Assembly (NCBI GenBank): GCA_001655205.1
Contig: LPNZ01005454.1
Span: forward strand, 1-28,837
Origin: Lenisia limosa
Lineage: Eukaryota > Breviatea
Reading direction: 5' to 3'
Length of the DNA stretch: 28,837 nucleotides
In this document: one piece after another, positions 10,901 to 24,166 of the stretch
Layout: each line of letters opens with the position of its first letter
How positions within the stretch are numbered: the stretch's first letter is position 1
The notes under the pieces: model-generated
Seen by the model: the letters and a program-made list of their open reading frames with translations, nothing else
What the model was told of the DNA's origin: nothing
Database searches by the model: none
Translations under genes and position numbers: made by a program

Positions 10901-12007
10901 TTCTCGACAAGCTTCCTAATTTGTGTTGATAAATATCAACAAACTTGTGTTCTGTCAAAGTTTGAATTCGCAAATGAACCGTTGATTATCATAGATTGAA
11001 TCAATAAGATTGATACCTGGAAAAACAACCTGAAATTGTGAGATGACATAACCCGCACCTACATTACAACCGATATGGTCATGAGTGAGCATGTTTTCCT
11101 TTTATTTCCCAAGCTTTCATGGTGAGTTGTGTCTGTGCGAGGAGGCACATGAACTGCTACTCTCTAAGAAGTAATATTTCGTAGCTCCCCCTTGTACATA
11201 CATTCCCCTGTCTCATTATTCGAAGTTGCTTCGAGGACATCAACGGAAAAGTGGTGACTAAAAGGACTTATTTGAAACATTACCAACTGCCATTTATGCG
11301 CTCTGGCGGACTGTTAGTTCCACTTGAGTACTCCTAAAAATTATTCGGTCAATTCTGTACTTCATACCTGATTTTGTTCCATAATTTTGTTGAACGGTTT
11401 CATGTCCATTTCTATAGCATCATAAGTTACCTGATTGCATCGTACCATAAGTACCTTTTCCAATTTCAATTGGAGACAATTCTTGGGGATGGGGTGACTG
11501 TAACATGAAAAAAGACCCAACCAATTTGACCTAACCTCGAAATATTCATCACCAATAACACGAGAGAAGAACTGCGATGGTGACTCGCATCTCTCCTATT
11601 GTGGATTAACAAAGTGCTTTCTTAATCAAACTGTAGATGTTGCAGGGTCCGCCACATGGCCTAGACTGAAACTCTTCACTATCACTCGCCTGGCCCATGA
11701 AACACTTGTTAACTTTCACACCTACCTTTGAAAGTCTCCATCTGTGGAAGGATAAGAGACATTTCTAATAAGACATCCCTCACTGGCATCACGAGATAAT
11801 TTGTGGACTTGCTTTGTCCGCTGATGAGAGTCTCTGTGCGTTTCGATTGGCGGTGGCCTTACCTTCTTGGCTCTGTCAAGGATAAGCGTCATGAGTTACT
11901 TCATCTTTGATTGTTGTTTTGAAAACCCCACACCTTTCAACAACACTTGACACAAATAGATGCTCATCATTAGAATCAAAAGGAGTGAAACCCTTTGGGT
12001 TGTCCAT
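7935..12007 (-). CDS. Receptor-type class III nucleotide cyclase with degenerate metal site
   Basis: A multi-exon gene running from ATG (12007) to TAA (7935). Order of parts: a cytosolic N-terminus of about 190 residues (MDNPKGFTPFDSNDEHLF...); a membrane helix near 11000-11060 (SLMTISVVMLFFQVSILLIQ); an extracellular sensor-like region with Cache-type features (helical start, then segments such as RVLAYISNEGEVVVPVQVGY); a second helix near 9280-9350 (LLLIISLILLFATSLIVLFI); a HAMP-like linker; then the cyclase domain. The cyclase motifs are SVLFADI-like TVLFCGLKGFTAISE, GEGVLAFWNAP, IGVSCGYVLTGNVG and YGVIGDTVNLAARL, ending LDRVKVAG. In active enzymes the first motif carries FAD and the second GD; here they read FCG (Gly codon 8864-8866) and GEG (Glu codon 8671-8673). 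The base-selecting Asp and the Asn/Arg of GDTVNLAAR are kept. By architecture it should make or regulate cAMP or cGMP at a membrane, but the missing Asp argues for weak or no catalysis alone. A few middle exons remain unplaced. Confidence 0.87.
8695..8721 (-). other. 27-nt intron in the cyclase domain
   Basis: On the minus strand it starts GTCGGAG and ends TTTCCAG. Its removal joins SNEGT to SHARFEGEGVLAFW, which aligns without a gap to the usual GGT-xxK-F-x-GD-x-V-x-A-F-W of class III cyclases. Left in, it puts a TAG stop in frame. The family alignment makes this one of the better supported very short introns here. Confidence 0.8.
11412..11430 (-). other. 19-nt candidate intron in the cyclase 5' region
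   Basis: The minus-strand segment GTAACTTATGATGCTATAG separates two open segments (ending GTYGTMQS and starting EMDMKPFNK). The phase matches, one base before and two after. Without removal the frame meets TGA at once. The flanking protein is not a known family, so this rests on frame alone. Confidence 0.5.
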
Positions 12008-12362
12008 TATATACCGTAGGATGCAGCAATGGGCAATTATTTCTCAAAACAAAGAACCTTCAAATTACATCTACATCATATTAATCAAAATGCAAATCAC
12101 AATACAAAAAGTGTTCTGTCAGGGAGTTTCTTTTTGGTAGACACTACGTTAATTAAACGGAGTAAAGATAAAAAAAACGGTATTTAAACGGTAGCTGTAT
12201 GTTATCCAAATAAGGAAAGTTGATTGAAAAGTGTTGCACCAATGCACCAACGCCAAAACGGTTAAAAAGAAATAGATACAGAATATTAACCAAGATTACT
12301 TCTGTCTCAAAGAAATACGCCAAAATAACCATCGTGTTTTAGATCATCTCCTCACCGAAAAA
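12008..12362. promoter_or_regulatory. Divergent intergenic region between cyclase and PDZ genes
   Basis: About 355 bp between two divergent start codons. It is AT-rich and holds A-runs. I see no recognisable promoter element, repeat or RNA gene. Confidence 0.4.
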
Positions 12363-13268
12363 ATGACTGGTCCCTTGGTGCGTTTTGGAGAGAATAGGGC
12401 ATACATTACTGTACATAATGTGTGTGATATTTGTTTCTAATTCAATATAGTACCAAACACTTGATACTGAGGTTTCTACCCGCAATCCAAAAGGAACTGA
12501 CAAGTCTAAGAAGGGTCATCCACAAATTGATATTATTTTAGCTAAGGTTGAGGGGGTTAAAAGAGGTTATTCAGTATCTGAAGTATTCACCAATTTTATC
12601 AATCGCACCCTACACTGCTCTTCAAGCCTTCTTGCTATAATTACACTGCTATACATACTACGGTTCAAAATATTACAAAACTTTGACAGTTGAATCCTTC
12701 CCCCATTTATTCTTTGTCTCTCTGTTTCGTTCTAATATGTAAAATCACTCTTAGCCACCATCTCTTCAACAAATCCAGTTTTTGTGTTTGTTTAATTATT
12801 TGATATGTGCTGTGCAAGTGCTGTGCTGCTGTGCCGTAGTTTTTTTTTTATATACTATCAGCTGTTGTAATTGTCTTGTTTCTGATAATTGTTATCAATT
12901 CCGGTTTTGGTAAATGTATACCTTTTTTAATGTTCAGCAAGATGGCTCGATTGGTTTAACTGTGGGCAACAAATCAGGTGAAATCGAGGCAATTACCCCG
13001 TTTGTGGGGCAATGCTTCTGTTTATTGTACTTTCTGCCCTGTACCTCTTTTCACTTTCACGTCTCAAATTTCACCTTTAGGAACTCGCCAGCATCCTACT
13101 GTGACCTGGGTACTGGAGACAAAATTGTTGCTGTTAATGGTAGGTCCTATTGATGTTTTTGACAGAATAGGAAAGAAAATCAAGAGCGGCAAAGTGGTTA
13201 AGAGTGTGGCAGATGCTCTCAAAAAAGACTACGAAGTTCAGATCACGATCGAGAGAAAGGAAGAATAA
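12363..13268 (+). CDS. Small single-PDZ-domain protein
   Basis: Five exons: 12363-12419, 12451-12546, 12938-12999, 13081-13143 and 13166-13268. Introns are 31, 391, 81 and 22 nt, and every phase agrees. The spliced frame gives 126 residues, MTGPLVRFGENRAY to ERKEE then TAA. Residues from about 46 to the end form one PDZ domain: a first strand IDIILAK, the carboxylate-binding loop SIGLTV in place of GLGF, SGEIEAITPNSPA, then LGTGDKIVAVNGR, a helix KVVKSVADAL and the last strand EVQITIER. PDZ domains bind C-terminal tails, usually of membrane proteins, so this is probably a small adaptor. The 22-nt intron (13144-13165) is forced: read through, the frame hits TGA inside the conserved NGR turn. 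Partner unknown; the neighbouring cyclase ends in -LLV. Confidence 0.87.
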
Positions 13269-13344
13269 TGATGGATAATGTAATACTATATGATATGTAC
13301 CAAAGCTTTAATACTGTACAATTTACCATGTATTGATACATAAC

Positions 13345-14626
13345 CTAATAGTAGAACACAGAGAATGAGAGGATTTTGGCCGTTTTTTGGTGGAATCTGC
13401 CTACCACTGCTTCTACCTGGTCCAACAGAACCACTGTTGGGTCAAACTACAATGATTAATACAACGATTTCAATCATACTACCCAATTAATCATTAGACA
13501 TCCAAATATATTAGTCAGTCAGTAAACCGGGGAAACCGCCTCTGACCATTTCACAAAGTGTCAACGCATGACGTGCACCGTTCATAGCCTCTTCTCTGTT
13601 ATCCTGGGTCTCAATATTGATGACAACCACAGGCGTAAACGTATGTGACGGTCGACTGTTGAGATCTGAAAAGAACTATTATTCCAGGAAATGAAAAACG
13701 AAACACCCCCAGTAAAAGTTAAATTGGTTGCCAACATCGTTTTCATAACCGGTACACATAACCACAACACCAGCAAACCTGTACAGACGGAATTGAAAAC
13801 TCGCTCTTCAAAGGTGAAAACGACGTCAAAGCAAGTTTGATGAAGTTGCCATCTTTCTGGCCGTGCTTTCACCTGATAATATAAGTTTGTAGAACAGATG
13901 ATCAAGTAGAATAAAGAGGTTGAAGAGGCCAACTACTGCTTTATTATGTTAAATAATTATTGCCCAAAAACACAAGTTAACAACAACATTATTTAAAAAG
14001 CGAAAAAAAAAAAAAAAAAANNNNNNNNNNNNNNNNNNNNNNNNNNNNNNNNNNNNNNNNNNNNNNNNNNNNNNNNNNNNNNNNNNNNNNNNNNNNNNNN
14101 NNNNNNNNNNCTATTTTATCAGTTAACAAAACAAAAATCTCTTGTAATTACCCATCGTACTTTTGCGTTTCTGTCAACAAGAGATAGCAGGCCTGATCGG
14201 GTATAACTAAAGAGTCAACATTAAGAAAAAAGGTGGAAAAACAGTATGCTATCTGGAACCGACATCATCAAGCAAAAGACCCCTGCTAAAGATCCATTTA
14301 GTATCCCACAAACTATCCTTCGTCTTTTTGTCGGAGATCCTCTGCGATGTTGGCGTAAGTCTCTCCAAACTTATAAATGTTTGGTGTTGTAGCTGTGAGT
14401 CCTGAAGGGTGGTTATCGAAACACAAATAAATCAATAATCTTTGAGTTTTTTACATCATTATCCACCACCAAAACCACAAGAACAATCCAAACACTCACC
14501 AGGAAGCTTGACTTGGTTGTTGGTACCATAACTTCGGGAGTAATATCCCATACGAGAGACAAGAGCATGTGCTTCCATCGATCGATTCATGTTACTGGCA
14601 CAAACCATGGCATATTTAAACACCAT
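13345..14626 (-). CDS. SSU72: RNA polymerase II CTD Ser5/Ser7 phosphatase SSU72
   Basis: Six exons, all phases agreeing: 14626-14500, 14401-14314, 14206-14152, 13872-13779, 13665-13547 and 13446-13345. The total is 585 nt, giving 194 residues plus TAG, the same length as the human protein. Family marks seen in order: the phosphatase loop VCASNMNRSMEAHAL with the CX5R signature; GTNNQVKLPG; LVDRN; RPERWQLH; DVVFTFEERV; DLNSR; the catalytic-acid motif as INIETQDNREEA, keeping the Asp of QDN; and the aromatic tail SVFYY. SSU72 removes phosphate from the C-terminal repeat of RNA polymerase II and works with the cleavage/polyadenylation machinery in the nucleus. It appears intact. The N run at 14021-14110 falls in the third intron and costs no coding sequence. 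Confidence 0.96.
14021..14110. other. Assembly gap in an SSU72 intron
   Basis: 90 N, directly after a run of A (14004-14020 in plus-strand terms). It lies wholly within an intron. Confidence 0.95.
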
Positions 14627-14876
14627 TCTGCCCCACAGAGGAAGAACCCCAAGAGATGATCAGCAAACTCTTCAGTAGTTGGGTGAAACCTGAACCTATT
14701 CCGCTTTTTCGCTCAGATACAGTCCATACACTTTATAAGCGCCTCTACAGATCAAATTATGTTCAAAAAAGAGGGATAAGAAGAAGAAGCGCGGTCTAAA
14801 AAGACATTTATACACCCCCCACACTTATGAATATTATGAGAAAAAAAAATGAAATTGAAATCATTGATGCTGGCTA

Positions 14877-15301
14877 CTAATGGAGATAAGAGTATCTCTC
14901 AAATATCAAGAAAATTAGGTGAAAATTGAAGATAGGCACAATAGCTCCGAAATACGTCCCTTTGTTATCGCTGAGTTTTTCCCTTGGCTTATCTAGGATG
15001 CTCCCAGACTTGTTTTCGAGAATAAAAATCAGTGGCCCAGACTCTCCTCCATCAACATCACTTTCCCCCTTATCCCAAGAAGGATGTGGTACAATCTTCG
15101 AGCTTCTTGGCCTCTGTGACTTCGACTGCAAACCTTCATACCCAGCTGATCCAAGCCACTTGTCAGAGAGATGCACGATACCACGGTTCAAGTACCCTGG
15201 AATGCCAAGCATCAATGAGTGGCGTCGTACCGAACATAGTAGGAGTGGAAGTGTCTTTCTTACACTCTGGAATCGGAATTTTAATCAGAGTGATATCATC
15301 T
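14877..15301 (-). CDS. Unresolved coding-like segment
   Basis: A minus-strand frame is open from 15215 to a TAG at 14877 (112 residues from an ATG), and a second minus-strand segment lies at 15196-15299. A 37-nt GT-AG segment (15159-15195) could join them. The text includes HLSDKWLGSAGYEG, KIVPHPSWDKGESDVDGGES and GPLIFILE. The plus strand is open over the same stretch in two frames (14926-15315 and 15032-15337). Open frames this long are uncommon in this AT-rich window outside true exons, so something here is probably coding. I cannot decide the strand or the family. If it belongs to the minus strand, its upstream exons must overlap the start of the coiled-coil gene or lie in the gap at 15442-15573. 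Confidence 0.22.
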
Positions 15302-15329
15302 TACGATTTTCATGATAATTTGGGCCACC

Positions 15330-16756
15330 ATGAATAATGAGGCTCACCAGGTTCGATACACCGGGGCTTCGTGTGTTTTGTTTCATTCATTTGCCAATTT
15401 TACCCCCTTTTTATTTTCATAAATGTTCCAATTTTACTCCCNNNNNNNNNNNNNNNNNNNNNNNNNNNNNNNNNNNNNNNNNNNNNNNNNNNNNNNNNNN
15501 NNNNNNNNNNNNNNNNNNNNNNNNNNNNNNNNNNNNNNNNNNNNNNNNNNNNNNNNNNNNNNNNNNNNNNNNNTCCAATTTACCACCCCCCCCCCCAGGA
15601 GAACAAGTGGCGAAGGCAAAGGCTACAAAATCAAAGAGACCAAAAAAGCCCGAGGAAGTCAATGGGCTATTGGTGGGTGATGGCCACCCGTTTTCCTCGA
15701 TTTCATTTATATTTGTGATTCTGCCGTTTTATAATCATAAATAACATGCTGTTCTTTTGTAACTGAGAGTAGTCAGAGGGCGGAACCTCACGGATTAGAT
15801 TGATGAGGATCTTCTTGAGACTTTGACGAACCCCCGGCCTGAAACCACCGACTCCCGAGATGAACTCATCACCTGTCTGGAGGAGGAAGTTGCTGAGCTG
15901 AAGGTTGGGGGGGGGGGGTAAACGGAATTGAAATTGGAAATGGAGGGAATAGGACGTTTCCTTTCGTTTTGTAGTATTTGCAAAGAGTCTCATGAGTTAG
16001 GTCGCGTACCATCATGATGTAATGGAGGTGAAGAACAAAATGAGAAACCCGCTTGAGCAAGAGGTGTGTAGGTCTTCACTTTGGTACGAATTATACAAAT
16101 TAACTAGATTTTTGTCTGATTTCCGATTTTTTGAGAAATTAAGGTTATTTAGGAATGAAGTGTTGCCCTACAGACAAAATCTATAAAATTGTGTACAAAT
16201 ATCCTCTAATAGATATGTATTCCTCCTAGATACATCTCTGAAAACATTTAGACCGTTGAGCAGGCTGGACGAGTGGCTATGACTGAGGCGTTCAGAAACT
16301 ATGAGGAACAAAAGGTGGGCGGAATAAAGGCAATCAATTGTCTTAGTAGGTGTACTTGAGACTTAAGTGTTACATTCTTTGAGTTACATTTCAGCTCTCC
16401 GCTATCAACAAACGTCTGAAGGCGTCAAGAGAACGATTAGAGAACTATTCAAGGCTATTCACTAAAGTAGCTGCCTATGTTGACACCTTGAGGTACATGG
16501 TGTTGTGAACAAACCGATAACTTAATTAGATTCTCTTCACCATTCAGCAGCCAATGAAAATTGGTTCCTAAAATGAGTTTATTTTTTTAGGGCATCACCG
16601 AAGGCCAAAATGACACACAGAGACTTGGATATCATTGAGTCTAAGATCAAGGTTTGCCGACTTCTATGCGGAAAAATAATCTTTTTTGTGACTCTCTAGG
16701 ACGGTTCGATGGAAGAGGCGCTTTTTGCTGTGAGTAGCTTGCGGTCTAAAGTGTAG
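15330..16756 (+). CDS. Coiled-coil protein, unrecognised
   Basis: Supported exons start after the acceptor CCCCAG at 15598 and continue with agreeing phase: EQVAKAKATKSKRPKKPEEV up to a donor near 15673; IDEDLLETLTNPRPETTDSR to EEEVAELK (about 15800-15903); VAYHHDVMEVKNKMRNPLEQ (to about 16062); TVEQAGRVAMTEAFRNYEEQ (about 16253-16314); LSAINKRLKASRERLENYSR to VDTLR (about 16395-16491); ASPKAKMTHRDLDIIESKIK (about 16591-16651); and DGSMEEALFAVSSLRSKV then TAG at 16754. The whole is helical, rich in Glu, Lys, Arg and Leu in heptad-like spacing, with no membrane helix. A possible first exon is MNNEAHQ at 15330-15350, in a good start context (CCACCATG); a further exon would have to lie in the gap at 15442-15573 to fix the phase. 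A structural or kinetochore/cytoskeletal role is possible but not shown. Confidence 0.6.
15442..15573. other. Assembly gap at the start of the coiled-coil gene
   Basis: 132 N followed shortly by a run of C (15587-15596). It probably hides one exon. Confidence 0.95.
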
Positions 16757-16940
16757 GATTTATTCATTATTTAAACATTGTTTCTTTTTTTCCCAAAAGC
16801 TGTATCTATCAATAAGGAATTTTTGAAAAAAATTTCGGCTATGTAGCTCATTGGATTCATACATTATCCAACATAGCGCAAATGGGACTTCATCGTCTCC
16901 AAGTGAGAAAAAAACATGTAAAACACGTAAGACTAGACCA

Positions 16941-21484
<4,544 letters not shown>

Positions 21485-21719
21485 TGTATCCCTCGAAAAC
21501 AACTTCTTCCCCTTTCCCAGTAGTCAATCCTGAAAAGCTTCTACTCTTGTACACTTGTTTTGTTTTCTTGTTTTCTACAATGAGCTGAAGAGAGAGAGAG
21601 AGAGGAGAGGAAGAGCGATGGCAGCTGATTTTATACGCTCACGCTCAGCGCCAATTGCCGAACCCCCATGGCTAATACCACATTGCATTGTTGCACTTGC
21701 ATTTGCACTCATTATGTTC

Positions 21720-23653
21720 CTACAGGTTGCCTACAGGTTCGTCATTTGNNNNNNNNNNNNNNNNNNNNNNNNNNNNNNNNNNNNNNNNNNNNNNNNNNNN
21801 NNNNNNNNNNNNNNNNNNNNNNNNNNNNNNNCACTGACTGGTTGACTCAAGCAAATCTGCGAGTGATATGATGTTTGACTTTGGTCCAACATATGTGAAG
21901 AGATATATCTTTGACAAGGAAACAGTTAAATAAACATACAAGTCAACAGAGTTGACGCAGCCATGTGGGAGTTATCAAAACTCTCCGCCTCTAGGAAGTC
22001 AATGAAAGGTGGAAAAACGAGATATTGACAAAAAGGATATCACGCCAAAGGGATACAGGCTATCTCAACATACCAAATGGCTCATCAACATAGTAGTTAG
22101 ACCCGAAATACACCCTGAATCGTCAAAATGAAAAGAACACTCAATTGACATATCAAAGGACTTCTACTTACCCGCAATATTGTTGCGTTGCAGTATCAGC
22201 AGTTCCGCAGTTGTCCCCAGTTTTGCTCACAGTCGTTGCCACCTAGATTGTAAAAAAAAAAAAAAAAAAAAAATCCTTTTTCATAACTAGGTCAGAATTT
22301 GCAATGGAGTGCGGAAACTATCATTCTCGCAAACCGTATCATCAAAGATTGTATAAGCACCATACGCAGGAGAAGCTACACTGTAAATACTGCGACGCTG
22401 GAATTGACGTCTTCACCTTTTGCTTACATTTGCGATAAAACGGGAAAATAATATCCCCCTTGCTTGCCACATCAGGAAAAGCAGAAGTAATAGGGGAAAC
22501 ACCAGACTAAACAATTAACAGCCCAATCACAAAAAGTGAGAGAAAGGCTTTCCAAATATATACACTGAAACTTCAGAAAGAAATGTCATTTTGTTCATAT
22601 CTCCGACACTGCTTCCCCAACATACATGAAAATATGCATTTTTGGAGATTCTCCAGATAGATGAATCTTCGCAGCCTCTGCCTGCAAGGTCCCATCCACG
22701 GGTGTGACAGAAAGTTCTCATATCCTCCCGGGCTACAAGGTTAGTGATCAGGATAAAGCCTTTTTCTTCCCACCTGTTGCCCAGTTAGCAACTGCCACTC
22801 CATATGTTGGATAAATTGGAAATGTGAGTTTGGAGGTTCCCATCTCGCACCAGACCTAAATAAAGGAAGCAGGCTGTTGAACTAAAGAAAGTAGACCCTT
22901 AAGAGCATCATCCAACAACCCACTCGCTGAACACCTGTAGTAGTATTTAAGTAGTACCATCCTGAGATAGAAGCCAAGGCAGGCAAGGCTGCTGCCATGT
23001 TACGACATGACGTGTAGGTACCAAAGCCTCCTGGGGATATTAAAGTTGTAAGTAGACGGAAGAATAATATGCAATGAGAACGGTGGAAAAATAATAATAT
23101 CAACTTAAATCAAACCAAATTGAGATCCTACCGAATGCTTTGATACTAAGTTCAAAAGCAAGATGTGCTTCCGATACGGTACTTGATCCTATTGTATGAG
23201 AGTTGGCTGACAGCAAAATGTCCAGGAGTTTGTTACTTCTCTCTTCAGTTGAATATATAAGCAAGAAGATGAAAATTTACCTCAACGCCTTTAGTCCCCA
23301 CCCCACCAATATCATCACCGCTAACAGGCCTTGAAACAACATCCCCGTCCTCAGAAGCTGACAAAACACTCTTGATCTGATGACCGCCCATTCTACAAGG
23401 TAAGGCAATCAGGGTTGGAAACGTTTTTTTTTCACCCCCCCCCCCAAACTGAAGATTGCCATTCAGTGCAAAATCAGAAGTTGATGAAACGCTCACACCT
23501 AAACGTTAACATATTCTTCCATAATTTGAGGATAAAGTGGAATGAGAGTGGGTGAATCTACCGAGACCTGAGTAATCATCCCAACATACAACGAACAACA
23601 CCCAGAGCTACAACGAGAACAAACAGGAAAAGATCTCTAGTAAACCAATCCAT
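21720..23653 (-). CDS. Unrecognised protein with signal peptide
   Basis: Starts at ATG 23653 with MDWFTRDLFLFVLVVALGV, a signal peptide or signal anchor. A 29-nt intron follows, then VSVDSPTLIPLYPQIMEEY. Later exons with agreeing frame include GGHQIKSVLSASEDGDVVSR (about 23285-23400), SHTIGSSTVSEAHLAFELSI (about 23133-23205), GGFGTYTSCRNMAAALPALA (about 22930-23036), EMGTSKLTFPIYPTYGVAVA, SVTPVDGTLQAEAAKIHLSG, SGVSPITSAFPDVASKGDII, ASPAYGAYTIFDDT, VSKTGDNCGTADTATQQYCG and VYFGSNYYVDEPF. The composition is that of a secreted beta-rich domain with a few Cys. No family is recognised and no catalytic motif is visible. The 3' end is hidden by the N run at 21749-21831; if that gap size is right, the frame ends NDEPVGNL at a TAG at 21720. 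It is divergent from the Cys-module gene, which also has a signal peptide. Confidence 0.5.
21749..21831. other. Assembly gap near the 3' end of the signal-peptide gene
   Basis: 83 N. It hides the last exon or exons of the minus-strand gene, so the end of that gene is uncertain. Confidence 0.95.
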
Positions 23654-24166
23654 TGTTTTGTCCTAATAACTACGCTCAATAGCTTGAAAGGTACAACACT
23701 GGGAAATAACAGGGTGACGTGTTGCAATTTGTGTGTAGGAGATGTTGTGATGTTTGTTACTAGCTCCGTATTATATCCGTATATCCGTATACTAGCTCTT
23801 GTTTACAACTTGCCACCAACGTGTTGCTTTTGCTTGGGTGCTTGGGATCAACTTGGGATTTTTTATTTTTTACTTTTCGTCGGTGAAAACGCGGCCGTGG
23901 CGCATATTCCAGATACATCTGTATTTGGCAAGTTCCCAAGTTCTTCCTGCCCCTTCTCTCTTGGCTCTCTCTCGCCTTCCTCTAGCGCATTCCAGAAGCT
24001 AGTAGTAATAAAGTAATAAGAAACCTGCCGATCAGCTTGTTACCCTTCCTCTTTCATCGAAAGGAGAAAGAGGACTTCCCCTTTTCCTCTATTGTGAAAT
24101 TGTGAACTCACATAAGTTATCAACAGATTTATCTGCCACTTTGTACTTAAGAGCAGCTATTAGAAG
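23654..24166. promoter_or_regulatory. Divergent intergenic region between two secreted-protein genes
   Basis: About 513 bp between start codons at 23653 (minus) and 24167 (plus). It contains a short repeat (ATATCCGT twice near 23773-23790) and pyrimidine-rich stretches. There is no recognisable promoter motif and no convincing exon. Open plus-strand frames at 23684-24016 show no protein-like signal and are probably chance. Confidence 0.4.

Noticed and set aside
11380-11470. Protein-kinase glycine loop (IEIGKGTYGTM) in the cyclase N-terminal region
   Set aside because: No AxK lysine, HRD or DFG motif follows in the exons read downstream; the loop alone is not evidence of a kinase.
15196-15299. 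Trypsin-like reading DDITLIKIPIPE with a GESGPL segment nearby
   Set aside because: A canonical 38-nt GTAAG...CCAG intron covers the first motif and joins the flanking frame in phase; the active-site His is not seen, and the second motif lacks one Gly of GDSGGP.
23684-24016. 110-codon plus-strand open frame between the two signal-peptide genes
   Set aside because: No signal peptide, splice or family support; it lies in a divergent intergenic region and its composition looks like chance.
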